A stretch of DNA of 64,000 nt. Origin: Caldilineaceae bacterium. Lineage in GTDB: Bacteria > Chloroflexota > Anaerolineae > Caldilineales > Caldilineaceae. Numbering within the stretch: position 1 is the stretch's first letter; each line of letters starts with the position of its first letter. Shown piece by piece: positions 61,615-64,000 of the stretch. Below the pieces are notes generated by a model. It had not been told where the DNA came from. It searched no databases and saw nothing but the letters and a program-made list of their open reading frames with translations. The position numbers and the translations under genes are program-made. The stretch spans positions 62,001 to 126,000 of the forward strand of contig JAPKMW010000018.1 of assembly GCA_026645575.1 (NCBI GenBank). Direction: 5' to 3'.

Positions 61615-62724
61615 TTATCTTGCCACGTAGCGCAACATCGCCTCGACATCCATGTCGGCCAACCCCAACTTCTCCGGCGTGCGGGTCAAGTGGCGAAAAT
61701 CTTGCCCCAGCGCCACACTTGCCAGTGTTACCAGCGCATCCATCAACGGCGTTGCCACCCCCAGTTGCGCCGCCAGACGACTCCATGCGCCCAGACCATA
61801 GGGAATATCCTCGGTCAACCAGCGGGTGTTGATGGCCCCCGGCGCGCGCAATTGGGTCAACATGCGGCTGCCATTGATCGTTGCCCACAGGTCGCCCTTG
61901 GGGCCGAAGCCGGCGGCGTGAAAGGCGGCATCGACCGGCAGCAGGTCAAAGCCCAACGCCCGACCAATCGCCCGCCGTTCAGCATCGACGCCGTAGATCA
62001 CCTGGGCCACCGTAGGCGTCACCCCTTCTTCGTAAAAGTAAAAGTCGCCGCGGCTATACTCAACCCGACCGGCATTCATCAACACGCCGGGCGGATGAAC
62101 GACCGGATTCATGGCGCAAAGGCCACTGACCAAGACGTTCGGATAAGGGCTGATCGCCGTCGGTGCGCCGTTGCGACCATTCGTCGTAAAAATCTCGGCT
62201 ACGGCATCGGCCACGGCTTCGGTTTTGGTGCCAGGGTAGACGCCCAACCCCAGGCTACTGACCACGCCCCAGATCGTCGCTGTGTCCGGTGCGGTTTTGC
62301 GACAAACATAGGGCGCCGTGTCCGTTTCGGCAAAGGCAATGTCACTGGTGTTGCCGGCGGCACGCACGATTTGGGCAAACTCCAGCGCACCCAATGTTCC
62401 CGGCGTCATCACGATCATGTGGCCGTCGCGCAGGTGGGGTGCGCAGAGTTCAGCAAAAGGTTTGTGGGCGTAGGCTGGTACAATGAGCAGCAACAGATCA
62501 TTCGCCAGCGCTTCGGTCAGGTTTTCGGTGACGCAGGCTAGTTTAGCCTTGCCCTGTTCTGCCACGCCGACCAATCGAATGGTGGCGCTTTGCCGGATTG
62601 GATCGAGCATCTCGGCATAGGCGGGATGTTCATAGATCGTAACCGTGAGGCCGCGCAGGGCCAGATTGGCGGCGACGGCAAAGGCGGTGTTGCCGCCCCC
62701 CAGAATGGTGACAGCCTGGCTCAT
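61615..62724 (-). CDS. NAD/NADP octopine/nopaline dehydrogenase-family protein
   Basis: A 369-residue protein of the opine dehydrogenase family (also related to ketopantoate reductase-like N-domains). VTILGGGNTAFAVAANLALR is the dinucleotide-binding loop; LLLIVPAYAHKPFAELCAP, MIVMTPGTLGALEFAQIV, AETDTAPYVCRK and NPVVHPPGVLMNAGRVEYSR (catalytic His of the opine-DH C-terminal domain) follow. Such enzymes reductively couple an amino acid to a 2-oxo acid, or act in reverse. Its start overlaps the end of the upstream SelA-like gene by 4 bp, so the two are coupled and probably share a pathway. Confidence 0.85.
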   Translation of the reverse strand: MSQAVTILGGGNTAFAVAANLALRGLTVTIYEHPAYAEMLDPIRQSATIRLVGVAEQGKAKLACVTENLTEALANDLLLLIVPAYAHKPFAELCAPHLRDGHMIVMTPGTLGALEFAQIVRAAGNTSDIAFAETDTAPYVCRKTAPDTATIWGVVSSLGLGVYPGTKTEAVADAVAEIFTTNGRNGAPTAISPYPNVLVSGLCAMNPVVHPPGVLMNAGRVEYSRGDFYFYEEGVTPTVAQVIYGVDAERRAIGRALGFDLLPVDAAFHAAGFGPKGDLWATINGSRMLTQLRAPGAINTRWLTEDIPYGLGAWSRLAAQLGVATPLMDALVTLASVALGQDFRHLTRTPEKLGLADMDVEAMLRYVAR

Positions 62725-63860
62725 GCCAGCACCTCCCGCAGCCGGCGCGCCACAATTTCGGTCTCGCCTTCTTGTAGCGTGTTAACCATGACCGCAATCT
62801 GCCCTCCTTCAAAAGCGGGGCGGAGCCAGATACTGGGATCGCCGGTGCGCAACTCTTCGCAAAGGGCGTTGAGTTTGGGATCATCAGCGCCCTCGACCGT
62901 AATGCGCAGTTGAATCCACGCCTCCCGCTCCGGGTTCCAGACCTCTTCGGTTTGAATGTGGGGCAGATCGGCCAGGGTTTGACGGATGACGGCAATGCGG
63001 TCACTCTGCTGTTGCAGCCGCTCTTCATGATCCATTGTCAACCATTCCTTGAGGGCAACGGTGACACCGATCACCTCTTGGCGGTCGAGCTTGTAGCCAC
63101 GCCCCATGCTGCGGGACCGTTGCGCCTCATAGCCGATAAAGCTGTTGAGCTTGGCTGCGTGAATAAGTTCTTTGCGGCCACAAAGAATACCAGCAGAGTT
63201 TTGCGCCCCCAAATATTTAGCACCGAAACAGACCAGATCGGCCCCACTTTGGGCTACATAGTGCATCCGCTCAATCGGGTAAATCTCCGATGCCGCATCA
63301 ACCACAACGCCCACGCCCTTGCGCTTGGCAATCGCCACGACTTCCGCCAGTTGTAGGACGCCGGGGACGGTTTCACCACGCGCGTAATGCAAAATGCCGG
63401 CTGTGTTGGGGCCAATCGCCGCCTCCAGTTGCGCCGCTGTGGTGCCATTGGCGTCACCCACCTCCACCATCTTGCCGCCGGGGACCGTGATGCAGCGGTC
63501 GTAGTGATAGCGCTGCCGTTTTTGCAGCAGAATCTCATTTTTCATGCCGGTGGTATCAGGCAAGCGGCCGATCTTCTCCTTGTCATCGCCGGTCATCAAG
63601 CTGGAGATACCCAGCACCAGTGCGGCAAAACAGCCCGATGTCACCATCGCATGGTCGGCGCCGACCATGTTGGCAATCGTCGCGCCGGTCTTCTCCAATA
63701 CCTCTTCCAACGGGGCATAGCCACGATTCGCCGCCTCCATTGCCGCCTGCACGGCCGGCGAAAGTTGGGAGCCGCCCAGCAGTGTCACATGACCCATGGC
63801 GTTGATTACCTGTTTGATGCCAAAATCAGCATAAATATCGGTTGTGTTGGTTGCAGCCAT
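62721..63860 (-). CDS. SelA-like PLP-dependent enzyme (aminotransferase class V/DgaE-like fold)
   Basis: A 379-residue protein of the SelA-related PLP superfamily: QVINAMGHVTLLGGSQLSPA at the N-terminus, GADHAMVTSGCFAALVLGIS (PLP phosphate loop), VPGVLQLAEVVAIAKRKGVG, VVVDAASEIYPIERMHYVAQ (PLP-ring Asp), and VCFGAKYLGAQNSAGILCGR (PLP Lys). Members outside selenocysteine synthesis include D-glucosaminate-6-phosphate ammonia-lyase and related beta-eliminating enzymes. No selenocysteine genes are nearby, so a catabolic lyase or transaminase role is likelier. AAGGAC lies before ATG 63860. Confidence 0.82.
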   Translation of the reverse strand: MAATNTTDIYADFGIKQVINAMGHVTLLGGSQLSPAVQAAMEAANRGYAPLEEVLEKTGATIANMVGADHAMVTSGCFAALVLGISSLMTGDDKEKIGRLPDTTGMKNEILLQKRQRYHYDRCITVPGGKMVEVGDANGTTAAQLEAAIGPNTAGILHYARGETVPGVLQLAEVVAIAKRKGVGVVVDAASEIYPIERMHYVAQSGADLVCFGAKYLGAQNSAGILCGRKELIHAAKLNSFIGYEAQRSRSMGRGYKLDRQEVIGVTVALKEWLTMDHEERLQQQSDRIAVIRQTLADLPHIQTEEVWNPEREAWIQLRITVEGADDPKLNALCEELRTGDPSIWLRPAFEGGQIAVMVNTLQEGETEIVARRLREVLA

Positions 63861-63897
63861 TGTTTTGTCCTTGTTGAATGGTTGTAGGGCAGAGTGG

Positions 63898-63951
63898 GGA
63901 GATAAAGAGATTGTTGCTGTAATCTCTTAATCGCTCAATCTCTTTACCTCC
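63898..63951. repeat. Copy of the GAGATTAAGAGAT repeat family
   Basis: GAGATAAAGAGATT, then AATCTCTTAATCGCTCAATC and TCTTTACCTC; the first and last parts are inverted repeats over about 10 bp. It resembles the 22-bp hairpin at 104-162 before hemL and here lies upstream of the SelA-like gene start (63860). Nothing else is seen to the window end. Confidence 0.6.
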
Positions 63952-64000
63952 AGCAATCAAATTAGCAAATCGTTATTATTCGCTATGAGTTGGTCGCAAA

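Overview
The window looks like a chromosomal segment of a free-living, GC-rich bacterium, most likely a Chloroflexota member of the Caldilineae/Anaerolineae type. This is an inference from gene content: MalT/AfsR-like regulators with TPR tails, very large secreted proteins built from YWTD propellers, DUF11 and calcium-binding repeats, a C-terminal [IV][YF]LP[FL][VL]xR tail, and many UroD-family methyltransferases. No rRNA, tRNA, CRISPR array, complete insertion sequence or prophage was seen.

Layout. 1-1.5 kb: end of a protoporphyrinogen oxidase and hemL (haem synthesis). 1.6-4.2 kb: small hypothetical genes. 4.2-5.8 kb: a CheB methylesterase and a histidine kinase that look like the two ends of a CheB/CheR/PAS/kinase fusion with its middle deleted. 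5.9-9.2 kb: a minus-strand stress-type cluster (two-domain universal stress protein, DUF5661, a WGR-domain DNA ligase, small proteins). 9.7-12.9 kb: a MalT-like LuxR regulator and an RRM RNA-binding protein. 13.3-19.8 kb: an exported di-haem peroxidase, an MFS transporter, cysS and a malate/lactate dehydrogenase-family enzyme. 19.8-25.5 kb: a regulator remnant, an AT-rich diguanylate cyclase, and an AfsR/SARP-type regulator split into two frames at an array of 8-bp tandem repeats. 25.8-40.3 kb: a small conserved gene and one giant gene encoding a 4,762-residue surface protein. 40.6-52.8 kb: an aldo/keto reductase, then eight UroD-family methyltransferase-like genes interleaved with a GNAT acetyltransferase, a DUF1638 protein and an OsmC protein. 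53.2-58.7 kb: a second SARP-type regulator, an M6-type metallopeptidase, a lipoprotein carrying a protease-propeptide-like domain, a subtilisin-like protease and a beta/gamma-crystallin protein. 59.0-63.9 kb: a secreted carboxypeptidase-regulatory-repeat protein, then an opine-dehydrogenase-like enzyme coupled to a SelA-like PLP enzyme.

The most interesting story is at 21.8-40.3 kb. The two halves of the SARP regulator are out of frame by exactly the amount that losing one 8-bp repeat unit would correct. The divergent promoter region in front of the giant gene carries four TTTTGACG direct repeats spaced at about one or two helical turns, ending 9 bp before a TATGCT box, which matches known SARP operator layout. 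Together these suggest a phase-variable switch controlling a giant adhesin-like protein. This is a hypothesis: an assembly error in the repeats would look the same. Other notable points are the eight-member UroD-family array with a uniform H-[STC]-D-G motif, the LP-x-x-x-R tail on secreted proteins, the protease/propeptide/crystallin cluster, and several dispersed palindromic repeat families.
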